Positions 46,102-54,999 are shown, counted from the first letter of the stretch. The stretch is DNA of 64,000 nucleotides from Oceanobacillus alkalisoli (GCF_021556485.1 NZ_JAKGBW010000018.1:1-64000); one strand, 5' to 3'. The notes: generated by a model from the letters alone, not told the origin. Made by a program: numbers and translations.

Positions 46102-47008
46102 AACAGAAAATCTAACAAAAAAGTTTGGTGATAAAACAGCGGTTGACCGTCTAAATTTAACGCTTCAGCCAGGAGCAGTTACAGGCTTCCTTGGTCCTAA
46201 TGGTTCTGGTAAATCAACAACAATGAAAATGATCATTTCCCTCGTTCAACCTACACATGGAAAAGTAATAATTGACGGAAAAAAATACAGTGATTTCCGA
46301 GAACCAGTGAAAAAAATCGGAACATTAATTGACCCATCCACATTAGATAAAAACTTTACTGCGGAACAGCATCTGTCGATTATTGCAACAGCGGCAGGTA
46401 TTGAAAAAAGTAGAATAGAAGAAATGTTGGATGTAACTGGATTGCAAAGTGTGAAAAATAAAAAAGTGAAGTCTTATTCGCTAGGAATGAAACAGCGCTT
46501 GGGTGTTGCAACTGCATTAATCGGCAACCCTGACACAATTATATTAGATGAGCCCTTTAACGGCCTGGATATAGACGGTATTAAATGGCTGCGCAAGCTT
46601 TTCAGACAACTTGCTGACCACGGTAAAGCCGTTATTGTTTCCAGCCACTTGATGAGGGAAATAGAAGCCGTTGCTGATCGGGTTGTCATTATCGGGCAGG
46701 GTAAGTTGCTAGCTGACATGACAATGGGGGAAATGAATGAAAAAAGTTTAAGTTCCTATGTTTATGTTGAAGCAAATGATATTGCTAAATTTAAAAACGT
46801 GCTACAGAAAAAACATGCTTTAATCAAACCTCATAACGCAGGTTTGAAAGTACGAAACTTAGAGGCAAGTGAAATCGGAAGGTTAGCTCATGATCATCAA
46901 ATTATCCTATTTCAACTAACAAAAGTAAACCCTTCTTTAGAAGACCTATTTACCGAAATAACCGATGGGAAAGTAGAATATGTTGCAAAAGGGGTGAAGA
47001 CCAAATGA
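46094..47008 (+). CDS. ABC transporter ATP-binding protein (BcrA/drug-export type)
   Basis: A 304-residue ATPase with Walker A GPNGSGKST, signature SLGMKQRLGVA, Walker B IILDEPFNGLD and H-loop SSHL. The C-terminal extension of about 85 residues is typical of bacitracin or lantibiotic exporters. The ATG at 46094 overlaps the MerR gene stop, and its stop overlaps the permease start by 4 nt. Confidence 0.92.
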   Translation: MIKTENLTKKFGDKTAVDRLNLTLQPGAVTGFLGPNGSGKSTTMKMIISLVQPTHGKVIIDGKKYSDFREPVKKIGTLIDPSTLDKNFTAEQHLSIIATAAGIEKSRIEEMLDVTGLQSVKNKKVKSYSLGMKQRLGVATALIGNPDTIILDEPFNGLDIDGIKWLRKLFRQLADHGKAVIVSSHLMREIEAVADRVVIIGQGKLLADMTMGEMNEKSLSSYVYVEANDIAKFKNVLQKKHALIKPHNAGLKVRNLEASEIGRLAHDHQIILFQLTKVNPSLEDLFTEITDGKVEYVAKGVKTK

Positions 47009-47763
47009 AAAACTTAATTAAGGCGGATTTCAAAAAAATATTCTACCTTCCAGGTAATCGATCCTTTCTGATTTCAACCATTTGTTTAAGTATCTTACTG
47101 GGAATGATTTTTTTATTCACTACAAATGTTACACAAGGAAGAGCATTAATAGAGCTATCCAGTATGGAGGTTATTGATATAACATTACTTGGCATGGATG
47201 TCGCGGCAATTATGCTCCTTATATTTACTGCTAATTTTGTCAAAAAAGATTTAACTTCGGGAGCGGTTCATACAAACCTTGCAATTACTCCTGTTCGAGG
47301 GAATTATTTCCTGTCTAAAGTTTCATTTATATCCATCCTCGCCATTCTTCTTAGTATTGTATTAATACTGCTTTTCTTTGCCATTGATCAGCTAGTATTA
47401 TCAATGAATGGTATGGGGGGCTTATCCATATTCGCTCTCAATATTTTTACAAAGATTGTTGGTTCTATCGTGATGGTATTATTCTACAGCCTATTAAGCG
47501 CGTCAGGTACTTTTTATCTGCAATCCGCATTTGGGGGAGCAGCTTTTGCATTAAGCGTGATGTTCCTCCCAGCGCTCATTAAAATGTTTCCCGCCGATAT
47601 TTCCGATATATTATTACCGATTTTTCCCGAGGATGCATTATCCGCGCTCATCGATGTTCATTCTGCTGATGGCTCACTTCTCCGAGCAATATTAGTCCTA
47701 TTATTATGGATTATTGTTTCAAGTCTAATAGGACAATGGAAATTTAAAAAAATGGATTACTAA
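47005..47763 (+). CDS. ABC-2 type permease
   Basis: A 252-residue membrane protein with six helices (near 20-38, 56-78, 105-130, 145-165, 175-195, 228-246) and the usual ABC-2 layout. It overlaps the ATPase by 4 nt. Together they form a small exporter; the substrate may be an antibiotic or peptide sensed by the MerR protein. Confidence 0.88.
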   Translation: MKNLIKADFKKIFYLPGNRSFLISTICLSILLGMIFLFTTNVTQGRALIELSSMEVIDITLLGMDVAAIMLLIFTANFVKKDLTSGAVHTNLAITPVRGNYFLSKVSFISILAILLSIVLILLFFAIDQLVLSMNGMGGLSIFALNIFTKIVGSIVMVLFYSLLSASGTFYLQSAFGGAAFALSVMFLPALIKMFPADISDILLPIFPEDALSALIDVHSADGSLLRAILVLLLWIIVSSLIGQWKFKKMDY

Positions 47764-47770
47764 CTTTTCA

Positions 47771-47846
47771 AGGGAGGCAGTTATAGCAAAGCCTGGCAGG
47801 CCCTTTCCATTTATTACTTTATCTATTGCTAGGTATTCACCTCCCT
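47771..47846. repeat. Imperfect long hairpin after the ABC permease
   Basis: AGGGAGG and CCTCCCT enclose TAGCAA/TTGCTA, with about 35 bases between. It has no T-run. It lies between the converging permease and HAD genes and may act as a transcript end or be a single repeat element. Confidence 0.4.
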
Positions 47847-47953
47847 GTCCCCTTGCTGTTTGGAAATCAATATTTTTCCAGATCACGAGGTACGCTTGAG
47901 AAAAGTACAAAGTAGAACGAGCGGTGGTTCTCATTCTACTTCTTTATTATGAT

Positions 47954-48612
47954 TTAATGCGCTAATTCTGGCATTACTTTTTTCAGACCCATTAGATCAT
48001 CCATCACAATATCAGCCTGTGCAAGTTCCTCTTCTTTCGCAAAGTCAAAATTGCATCCGATTGAAACTAAACCATTATCTTTTGCAGCGTTTATATCCGA
48101 TAGCCGGTCGCCTACTACTGCGCCTTGGGTAATATTGTATTTCGTGATTATACGCTGTACTAGATCTGATTTATTCAAGGAATCAATTTGCTCGATACTG
48201 AATGTCTCCGTAACCCAATGATCCAATTGATAATAACTTACAATTGCCTTAAGATATTCGGTTAACCCATTACTTGCAATGTAAATCGAGTAATCATTTG
48301 CTTTCAGATAACTGAAAACCTCTTTTACATTCGGATATAATGCACCTTTCCCGCCTTTTATATTGTTTAAGAGCTTCTCCAAGAAATAAGCATCTGTTTG
48401 CTCTCTAACATCACGAGAATGATCAGGCATTAACGTTTCCCATACTTTTGGCAAAGGCACACCCATAATTTCACGATATTTATCAATCGGTGTTTCGCAT
48501 TCCACTTTTTCAATGACCGTAAACGTTCAAATGCATCTTCCAGAGATAACTCTAAAATTTTACCGGTTTGAAATAATGTTCCATCCATATCAAAGATTAG
48601 TGATTGAGTCAT
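47954..48612 (-). pseudogene. HAD-superfamily phosphatase, frameshifted
   Basis: The first part (from 48612) reads MTQSLIFDMDGTLFQT with the HAD nucleophile motif DMDGT. The rest continues in another frame from ETPIDKYREIMGVPLPK to the stop, with motif II IYIASNG and motif III/IV GDRLSDINAAK intact. The frame changes around 48505-48525, close to an A5 run and GGAATGC. All catalytic motifs survive, so the break is recent or a sequencing error. The intact protein would be about 218 residues. Confidence 0.8.
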
Positions 48613-48723
48613 TTCTATATTCCCTTTTTTATTATTCAGTCAATTCATAAAGTATAGCATATATTAGCGCGCTAACGCTTAGGATTTCCTGCGGGATGCT
48701 TATAGCGTTCATCGTTTCTGAAT

Positions 48724-48754
48724 TAAAAAAGGAGCCATCCAACGATAGCCCTTT
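48724..48754 (-). terminator. Terminator of the iron/haem operon
   Basis: On the minus strand AAGG-GCTATC-gttg-GATGGC-T-CCTT (one bulge) is followed by TTTTTT, 60 bp after the HmoA-like gene. Confidence 0.7.
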
Positions 48755-48811
48755 CTATATACAAAGTCACTGCACATAATGGGGGGTAATATGCAAAATG
48801 ACGGAAAACAT

Positions 48812-49156
48812 CTATGCTTCCTTTTCCTGTTTCCGAGTAGGCTCATGTCGATAAGCGACCTCGTAGATATTCAATTCTGCCCCTAAAATGGGACTGTCTT
48901 CTGACCTTTTCCCTGCCTGCTGACCCTGCTGCTCTTTTCGGTGATTTCTCGCTTCCAGCCATTGATCAAAGTGTTTTCTCTCTTCCCATGTCGTACAAAT
49001 ATCCAATTCATCATATTCTTCACTTGTTTCATTCCTCAACACTTCCATTACTACAAATCCCTCAAATTTATGGACATCTTTTGGTTTTTGAAAGAGGGGA
49101 AGCACTTCATCTGACCGACCTTTTTCAATTCGAATGGTATTGACTGCTTTTATCAT
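48812..49156 (-). CDS. Antibiotic-biosynthesis-monooxygenase-fold protein, HmoA-like haem monooxygenase
   Basis: A 114-residue dimeric ferredoxin-fold protein. The start VNTIRIEKGRSDEV, the centre FEGFVVMEVL and the segment TTWEERKHFDQWLEARNH correspond to HmoA of B. subtilis, including the Trp. The catalytic His cannot be assigned with certainty. It has a good ribosome-binding site (AAGGAGG) and is the last gene of the Fur-controlled transporter operon, which supports a role in releasing iron from haem. Confidence 0.75.
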   Translation of the reverse strand: MIKAVNTIRIEKGRSDEVLPLFQKPKDVHKFEGFVVMEVLRNETSEEYDELDICTTWEERKHFDQWLEARNHRKEQQGQQAGKRSEDSPILGAELNIYEVAYRHEPTRKQEKEA

Positions 49157-49192
49157 TTTATTTTCCTCCTTTTACAGGTCATACTACTACAA

Positions 49193-49603
49193 TTAATGTA
49201 TCAATTGTTCTTTTGATTTCAAATATTCGACGACAAATTTAGCTTGTTCCCCACCTTTTTCTGCATGGCGGATGAGTGGAATTCCATGTGGACCCTTTTC
49301 CTGCAACACTTCCGGGAATCGTTCGATGATAGAAGAGACGACGCCTAATTCTCCAAGCATGGCTGCTGCAAATATATCTAGCCTTGCCCCACGTTCGAGT
49401 AACCATTCTGCAATGGATCGATTGCCGGTGTGCGCAGCTGCTCCCAGTCCGCTTTCCCAGTCATCCCCTCCCCAGTTCACGACCGAATGGATTAATGCCG
49501 GTTCTTCTGTCACGAGTTGTTTTACTTTTTCAAAATCACCATGTGCAGCGATGACGAACTCCCTTACTAATTCAATATCTAAAGGCTTGCTGTTCACATT
49601 CAT
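49193..49603 (-). CDS. Ankyrin-repeat protein in the iron-uptake operon
   Basis: A 136-residue protein with about three ankyrin repeats (GDFEKVKQLVTEEPALIH; HTGNRSIAEWLLERGARLDI; LGELGVVSSIIERFPEVL). Its ATG overlaps the ABC ATPase stop by 4 nt, and the HmoA-like gene follows after 36 bp, so all belong to one transcript. Its partner and role are unknown; ankyrin proteins usually mediate protein binding. Confidence 0.8.
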   Translation of the reverse strand: MNVNSKPLDIELVREFVIAAHGDFEKVKQLVTEEPALIHSVVNWGGDDWESGLGAAAHTGNRSIAEWLLERGARLDIFAAAMLGELGVVSSIIERFPEVLQEKGPHGIPLIRHAEKGGEQAKFVVEYLKSKEQLIH

Positions 49604-50379
49604 CCTTCCTTTCCTAATTTCATGGGGGTAAAAAAGGTTTTCCCAGATTCTTTATAAATATTAGCATCAATTCCGAATACAGATTGAAACATCTCCCGGC
49701 GCAGCACATCAGTTGGCGTGCTATCATAGAGGACCTTTCCGTTCTTTAGTACAATCATTCTCTCACTGTACCTTGCTGCTTGGTTAATATCATGTAATAC
49801 CATTACAACCGTCATGCCAAAATTCTCATTCAAATCTTTGACAAGCTCCATGACTTCCAATTGATGGGATATATCAAGGAATGTTGTTGGCTCATCCAGC
49901 AGTAAAATTTCCGGACGCTGGGCTATTGCCATAGCAATCCATGCTCGTTGTCTTTCTCCACCTGAAAGGGAATGCAACATTCGATTTCGGAAGGACTGAA
50001 GCTTTGTAATCTCAATCGCCCATTGGGTAACTTTCTTATCCTCCGTCGTCAGCTTACTATATGCCCCGCGATGCGGATACCTGCCGAATTCAACAAGTTC
50101 AGCCACCGTCAGGTCTAATTGATGATCCAGCATCTGAGGAAGCATCGCTAGTTTCTTTGCTACATCCTCCGTCTTCATCGATTTAATTGCTTTTCCAACC
50201 AACAGGATTTCCCCGCTTTTTGGAGAAATGAGACGGGACATGAGACGCAGCAGTGTAGATTTTCCCGAACCATTCGGACCGACTAAACTAACAATCTCAC
50301 CCTTTTGGATGGATAAATTGATATCTTCCAGCTGAAAAGCAGTAGAATGCTCGAAATCTAAACGCTTAGTGACCAGCAA
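49600..50379 (-). CDS. Iron-siderophore or haem ABC transporter ATP-binding protein
   Basis: A 259-residue FepC/HmuV-type ATPase with Walker A GPNGSGKST, Q-loop LPQM, signature LSGGERQRA, Walker B ILLLDEPTTFLD and H-loop VLHD. The start is TTG at 50379, 7 bp after AAGGAGG, and lies within the permease gene. It energises uptake by the permease and binding protein encoded upstream. Confidence 0.92.
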   Translation of the reverse strand: MLVTKRLDFEHSTAFQLEDINLSIQKGEIVSLVGPNGSGKSTLLRLMSRLISPKSGEILLVGKAIKSMKTEDVAKKLAMLPQMLDHQLDLTVAELVEFGRYPHRGAYSKLTTEDKKVTQWAIEITKLQSFRNRMLHSLSGGERQRAWIAMAIAQRPEILLLDEPTTFLDISHQLEVMELVKDLNENFGMTVVMVLHDINQAARYSERMIVLKNGKVLYDSTPTDVLRREMFQSVFGIDANIYKESGKTFFTPMKLGKEG

Positions 50380-51430
50380 CCGGACCCCTCCTTCTCTGAA
50401 TCAAATATAAAAAGAATGGACCACCGATAAACGCCAGCAGAATGCCAACAGGAAGTTCAATCGGATTAAAGGCACTTCTGGCAATCGTATCCGCCAGTAC
50501 GACAAGCAGGCCACCTCCAAGCGCAGATGCCGGAAGCAAATAGCGATAATCTCCACCAATGATCAATCGTAAAATATGTGGAACAACAAGACCAACGAAT
50601 CCGATTAACCCAGAAACACTGACCGCAATACCAGCTAAGAGCGTACTCATAACAATAAGGAAAAACCTGCTTCGTTCTACATGATGGCCGAGTAATTTTG
50701 CCAATTCATCACCAAGCCTTAGGACACGAATATGTTTGATTGAAAATAAAGCTAAGATAAGCGCTATCATGACATAGTAAATAATCATTTTAAACTGCAC
50801 CCAGCCAACTCCACCGATTCCTCCCGCCAACCATGGAAGGACCGCTTGTACCCGGTCACTGTAAAGCAGCATCAGGGCTGACATAAACGAACCGATAATG
50901 GCATTGATGGCAACACCCACTAGAATAATGCGTACAACGGAAGTCCCACCCCTCCATGACAACGCATAGATGATTAAAGCTGTTACCAATGCACCGATAA
51001 AAGCAGCAAGGGGTAATAAAGCAATATAAGTTGGATAAATAATCATAATGATTACTGCAACAAGACCTGCCCCGGAAGAAACACCGATAATACCCGGATC
51101 AGCTAATGGATTTCGCATAACCCCTTGCAAGATTGCTCCCGCAGACGCAAGGCACATACCAACAACTACTCCAATCAATACTCTAGGGAGCCGTAAATCC
51201 CAGACAATACGTCTTTCGAGTGTATCGGAGGAATCAAAAAGTCCGTTCCATATCTCGCTGATGGAAAAAGATACAGCTCCCGCCATCAAACTGAATAACG
51301 AAACAAGGATGAGCGTAATACTTAATGAAACTAATACAATGAGCCGTCTTTTTGCAAGCGGATGCCGATCATGCTGCTTCGGTCCCTCCTCGGCAGAATA
51401 TGTACGTACGTTTACTTTTGCAGATTCCAT
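50366..51430 (-). CDS. FecCD-family ABC transporter permease
   Basis: A 354-residue integral membrane protein with nine to ten helices and the FecCD signatures LRLPRVLIGVVVGMCLASAG, NPLADPGIIGVSSGAG and GLIGFVGLVVPHILR. Only one permease gene is present, implying a homodimeric channel as in HmuU or BtuC. The ATG at 51430 follows the binding-protein stop by one base (TAG-A-ATG); a GTG at 51442 is an alternative. Confidence 0.92.
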   Translation of the reverse strand: MESAKVNVRTYSAEEGPKQHDRHPLAKRRLIVLVSLSITLILVSLFSLMAGAVSFSISEIWNGLFDSSDTLERRIVWDLRLPRVLIGVVVGMCLASAGAILQGVMRNPLADPGIIGVSSGAGLVAVIIMIIYPTYIALLPLAAFIGALVTALIIYALSWRGGTSVVRIILVGVAINAIIGSFMSALMLLYSDRVQAVLPWLAGGIGGVGWVQFKMIIYYVMIALILALFSIKHIRVLRLGDELAKLLGHHVERSRFFLIVMSTLLAGIAVSVSGLIGFVGLVVPHILRLIIGGDYRYLLPASALGGGLLVVLADTIARSAFNPIELPVGILLAFIGGPFFLYLIQRRRGPVAGH

Positions 51431-51431
51431 T

Positions 51432-52409
51432 CTACCTAACACTCTCCAGGCTTTCGCTCATTACTTCCAACGCATCAACAATTTTCGTTCCTGGGTTAGC
51501 GCCAAATAAATCCGATGGTAGAATAACTACATTTCCATTTTTAACCGCATCCAAATTAAACCATGCTGCATTTGTTTCCATTTCCTGTTCAAAAGCTTCT
51601 TTCACTGTTTCTGGTTCACCGTGTGTGATTAACATAATGACTTCCGGGTTTCTTTCAATAATCCTTTCTGGACTTAAATTAGCATAGTTCGGAAAGTTTT
51701 CTGCAAGTTCAAAGTCTTGTGCGATATTTTCTCCACCAGCCTTTTCCAGTAAATCACCAGAAAGCGAGTTAGGAAGTGCTGCGAGGGAACTCTCGGTTGT
51801 TCCATATACGAGCAACGCACGAACAGGGTCTTCTTCATCCACTTCGATGCCTTCCGTTTTCTCTGTTATCCCATTGTTTATTTTTTCTGCTTCTGCTTCC
51901 TTATGGAATATTTGTCCAAACACTTCGATTGTTTCTTGAATGTCAGCTATGGAGTTTGCGTTTGAATATACAACTTTTGTTCCTTGCTCTTCTATGTTAG
52001 CGGCATGCCGCTCGAAGCTGAGCGGCGCAATTAACACTTCTGGATTAGCCTCGGCAATTTTCTCAAAATTGGGCTGATGAAGATTCCCTATTTCAGGAGC
52101 ATCCTCAACATCTGCAGGAACTTCAACATTTGTTGTTGGTCTTCCAACGATTTCCACTCCAAGATTATGTAAAATATCAAGATCTCCTGAACTTAACGTA
52201 GCAGCGGACTCAGGAATCGATTCAAACGTGATTGTCTCACCTGACGCATCTGTAACTTCAATCGGCAAATTACTTTCTTTATCTGATGATTCACTTGCCG
52301 TATCATTTGTGTCCTGAACATCCTCTTCCGTTTCCTCTGCACTTGTGCCGCATGCTGCTAGTACGATTAGCAAAAATATAGAAATAATAAATATAGATAA
52401 TTTCCTCAT
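51432..52409 (-). CDS. Iron-complex or haem ABC transporter substrate-binding lipoprotein
   Basis: A 325-residue protein starting MRKLSIFIISIFLL with a lipobox LAAC (Cys near 20), then an acidic linker and a periplasmic-binding-protein class III fold (about 50-325). The lobe pattern GVEIVGRPTT and EIGNLHQPNFEKIAEANPEVLIA resembles HmuT/IsdE more than FhuD. Haem or a siderophore is the likely ligand; the HmoA-like gene favours haem. Transcription starts at a promoter overlapped by two Fur boxes. Confidence 0.85.
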   Translation of the reverse strand: MRKLSIFIISIFLLIVLAACGTSAEETEEDVQDTNDTASESSDKESNLPIEVTDASGETITFESIPESAATLSSGDLDILHNLGVEIVGRPTTNVEVPADVEDAPEIGNLHQPNFEKIAEANPEVLIAPLSFERHAANIEEQGTKVVYSNANSIADIQETIEVFGQIFHKEAEAEKINNGITEKTEGIEVDEEDPVRALLVYGTTESSLAALPNSLSGDLLEKAGGENIAQDFELAENFPNYANLSPERIIERNPEVIMLITHGEPETVKEAFEQEMETNAAWFNLDAVKNGNVVILPSDLFGANPGTKIVDALEVMSESLESVR

Positions 52410-52433
52410 ATTTTCTTCCCCTTTCATATAATT

Positions 52434-52452
52434 AATAATGATAATCATTCTC
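52434..52452. promoter_or_regulatory. Fur box 2 (overlapping the transcription start)
   Basis: AATAATGATAATCATTCTC matches the Fur consensus (GATAATGATAATCATTATC) at most positions and lies just downstream of the -10. Confidence 0.85.
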
Positions 52453-52465
52453 ACCGTTCATTGCC

Positions 52466-52494
52466 ATTATAGTGAGAATGATTATCATTGTCAA
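52466..52494 (-). promoter_or_regulatory. Promoter of the iron/haem operon with Fur box 1 in the spacer
   Basis: On the minus strand perfect TTGACA (52489-52494) and TATAAT (52466-52471) are 17 bp apart. The spacer is occupied by the Fur box GTGAGAATGATTATCATTG (52472-52490). With box 2 this predicts tight iron repression of a very strong promoter. Confidence 0.9.
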
Positions 52495-52532
52495 TAGTTT
52501 TTATTTAAATTTTTAGATAAAATTAGTTAGTC

Positions 52533-52644
52533 GAATGAATTTCATAATTACCAAAGTCGACTTTCCATCACCATATGTAGTTGGGAACGAACCAACTACA
52601 TATGGTGATGGTGAAGCATTAAATACGTATTATGAAATTCATTA
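52533..52644. repeat. Family A MITE-like repeat, copy A3
   Basis: A 112-bp element in the same orientation as A1, with termini GAATGAATTTCATAAT and ATTATGAAATTCATT and a perfect inner palindrome CCATCACCATATGTAGTTGG/CCAACTACATATGGTGATGG around a 7-nt loop. It is flanked by AGTC on both sides. It lies between the Fur promoter and the divergent namA gene. Confidence 0.87.
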
Positions 52645-52836
52645 AGTCTGCTAATAAGAATATTTTATGCGATAACAAAAAAGCCGAGTTTCCATAGAAC
52701 TTAGATTATTTAAACCATGAACCAGTTTTTTTATGATTCATAAGAATAATCCTTTCTAAATTCATTTGTTTGCACCTGTATAGATTAAAAGGTACATTGT
52801 AAACATGCGCAAACAACGTAATGAAAGGAGTTTTAC
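52645..52836. other. Gap upstream of namA
   Basis: About 190 AT-rich bases between repeat A3 and namA. They presumably contain the namA promoter, but I could not assign convincing -35 and -10 boxes. Confidence 0.4.
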
Positions 52837-53886
52837 ATGATGAGTCAACTATTCAGCCCTTACACAGTTAAGAATTTAACATTAAAAAACCGGATTGTCA
52901 TGGCACCAATGTGTCAATATTCCGTTACAAAAGAAGATGGGATTCCAAATGATTGGCATTTTGTCCACTACGTCTCGCGAGCAATCGGAGGAACTGGTCT
53001 CATCATTATGGAAATGACGAGTGTTACTCCCGAGGGGAGGATTACAGATAACGATCTTGGATTATGGTCAGATGAACATATTCCACATTACGAACGCCTT
53101 GTTCAAGCGATCAAAAAGCATGATGCCAAGGTTGGTATTCAAATCGCTCATGCGGGAAGAAAAGCTGAGGACGCTGTTCAGCCTGTAGCTCCTTCCGATA
53201 TTCCAGTAGAAGTTCTGCAAGAAGAAACAAAAAGTGGCGCACTAAAAGCCCCAAGAGCTTTAACGACAGAGGAAGTAAAAGAAACGGTTCAGCAATTTAA
53301 GGAAGCTGCCGAAAGAGCAGTAAAAGCTGGATTTGATACAATTGAATTACACGGAGCGCATGGCTATCTCATCCATCAATTCATGTCGCCGAGCATTAAT
53401 AATCGTACAGATGAGTATGGAAAAGATTTAGCTTTGTTCGGTGAAGAAATCATTAAAGCAGTAAAAACTGTCATACCTGCGGACATGCCACTTCTTATGC
53501 GGATGTCTGCTGTGGAATATATCGACGGAGGATATGACTTGGATCATTCGATCGCGATTGCCAAGCGTTTTAAAGCAGCTGGCGTTGATGTCTTTCACGT
53601 TTCCAGTGGTGGAGAAGGACCTCCAGGCAAACGTAAACCACTCAACACGCCAGGCTATCAAGTGCCTTTCGCACGGGAGTTTAAGAAACAATTGGACGTA
53701 CCAGTAATTGCAGTCGGCAAATTGAGTAATCCAGAACTTGCTGAAGCGACCATCACAAATGGAGATGCAGAGCTCGTGTCTATAGCTAGAGGGATGCTTC
53801 ATGATCCTTATTGGGGATTACATGCAGAGAAAGAATTAACTCGGAAAGTAAGCCCACCACTTCAATACGAGAGAGGGATAAGGTAG
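52837..53886 (+). CDS. namA: NADPH dehydrogenase, Old Yellow Enzyme family (NamA/YqjM)
   Basis: A 349-residue FMN enzyme that reduces alkenes such as enals and enones, and quinones. NRIVMAPMCQYSV contains the redox-tuning Cys of the YqjM subclass; the substrate-binding His pair lies in QIAHAGRKAE and ELHGAHGYLIHQF. AAGGAG lies 6 bp before the first of two adjacent ATGs. It stands alone with its own downstream hairpin and probably serves electrophile detoxification. Confidence 0.94.
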   Translation: MMSQLFSPYTVKNLTLKNRIVMAPMCQYSVTKEDGIPNDWHFVHYVSRAIGGTGLIIMEMTSVTPEGRITDNDLGLWSDEHIPHYERLVQAIKKHDAKVGIQIAHAGRKAEDAVQPVAPSDIPVEVLQEETKSGALKAPRALTTEEVKETVQQFKEAAERAVKAGFDTIELHGAHGYLIHQFMSPSINNRTDEYGKDLALFGEEIIKAVKTVIPADMPLLMRMSAVEYIDGGYDLDHSIAIAKRFKAAGVDVFHVSSGGEGPPGKRKPLNTPGYQVPFAREFKKQLDVPVIAVGKLSNPELAEATITNGDAELVSIARGMLHDPYWGLHAEKELTRKVSPPLQYERGIR

Positions 53887-53896
53887 TAAAAATTTT

Positions 53897-53933
53897 ATCA
53901 TTACCTGTTCATGTGTCTGAACGGGTAATGATT
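53897..53933. terminator. Hairpin terminator after namA
   Basis: ATCATTACCTGTTCA and TGAACGGGTAATGAT pair over 15 bp (one G-U) around a 6-nt loop. The T-rich side is on the minus strand; on the plus strand TCCTTC follows, so efficiency for namA is uncertain. Confidence 0.6.
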
Positions 53934-53993
53934 CCTTCATATCGCGGTGATAGAACTTGTTTTTAAAAGTTAATTTAGAAGGAGCTAATCGGA

Positions 53994-54542
53994 ATGAAGC
54001 ACGCATTAGTAGTTGGCGGAACAGGAATGTTATCGGACGTATCACTCTGGTTAGTTGAACAAGGTTATCACGTGTCCATCGTTGCTCGTAACCCTAAACG
54101 GATGAAAGAACTAATGAGCAAGACTATTTCGGGTGAAAAGATAACACCACTCTTCGTTAATTATACAAATGAAGAAAAGTTACAAGAACAAATTAGCGAT
54201 ACAATCAAGAAAAATGGCAATATCAATATCGTAGTTGCATGGATTCATTCCATTGCTGAAAATGCCCTGTCAATCATCACAAATAAAGTCTCCAAAAATC
54301 AAAAGGAATGGGAATTGTTCCATATACTAGGGAGCAGTACAGACTTAAGAAAAATCCAACAAAAGATATCTGTACCAGGAAATTGCTTATACCATCAAGT
54401 GCAGCTAGGCTTTGTCGTGGAAAACAATTATTCCAGATGGCTAACAAACAAGGAGATTTCTTTAGGTACAATTACAGCGATAAAGACAAAACAGAAACAA
54501 ATGATTGTTGGTCAACTCGAGCCATGGGAAGATAGACCTTAA
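53994..54542 (+). CDS. Short-chain dehydrogenase-like protein
   Basis: A 182-residue protein with a Rossmann start HALVVGGTGMLSDVSLWLVEQG, but too short for a full SDR and without a YxxxK active site in the usual place. Similar short SDR-like proteins are common in Bacillaceae; the function is unknown. It starts at an ATG with AAGGAG about 9 bp upstream. Its end overlaps the GNAT pseudogene on the other strand. Confidence 0.75.
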   Translation: MKHALVVGGTGMLSDVSLWLVEQGYHVSIVARNPKRMKELMSKTISGEKITPLFVNYTNEEKLQEQISDTIKKNGNINIVVAWIHSIAENALSIITNKVSKNQKEWELFHILGSSTDLRKIQQKISVPGNCLYHQVQLGFVVENNYSRWLTNKEISLGTITAIKTKQKQMIVGQLEPWEDRP

Positions 54543-54998
54543 CCAATTCGCCGCCAGTAGCGCCCAGCTTGTTCCTGCTGTGCAAAGCCCCGCGCCTTGT
54601 AGATAGGGATACCAAGTCATTTCCCTCTTGTACAGATACATACTGTTTTTTCGCACCTCTTTCTATATGCTTCTTTGTAAATGCCTTGAGTAGTTTTGCA
54701 CCGATTCCTTTATATCTATAATTATCATCAACATAGAAAACGTAAATCTCACTAACATCCGGACCCGTCATCCCCCCTCCATGTCCCGACAACTTTCCCG
54801 TTCACTAATGCAACATGTGTGTATGTACCTTTCACAATATCGTCATGTACCCGCTCATGGTTATACCAATATTCTACATTTTTATTTTGGTACTCCTCAT
54901 CATAAACACTTTAAACCGTTTGCAGCCAGCCAATGGAACAAATTCTACTAATTTCTTCTCCATGTTCTGGAGCTGCTTTAATGATTGAAAATATTCAT
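54539..54998 (-). pseudogene. GNAT-family acetyltransferase, multiply frameshifted
   Basis: Pieces of one GNAT protein can be read in changing frames. PEHGEEISRICSIGWLQTV is followed by EYQNKNVEYWYNHERVHDDI, VKGTYTHVALVNGKVVGTW and the acetyl-CoA-binding part SEIYVFYVDDNYRYKGIGAK. The end is IPIYKARGFAQQEQAGRYW. At least three frame changes are needed. An ATG at 54998 with AGGGA upstream marks the old start, and the old stop overlaps the SDR gene end. The gene is dead. Confidence 0.8.
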
Positions 54999-54999
54999 G

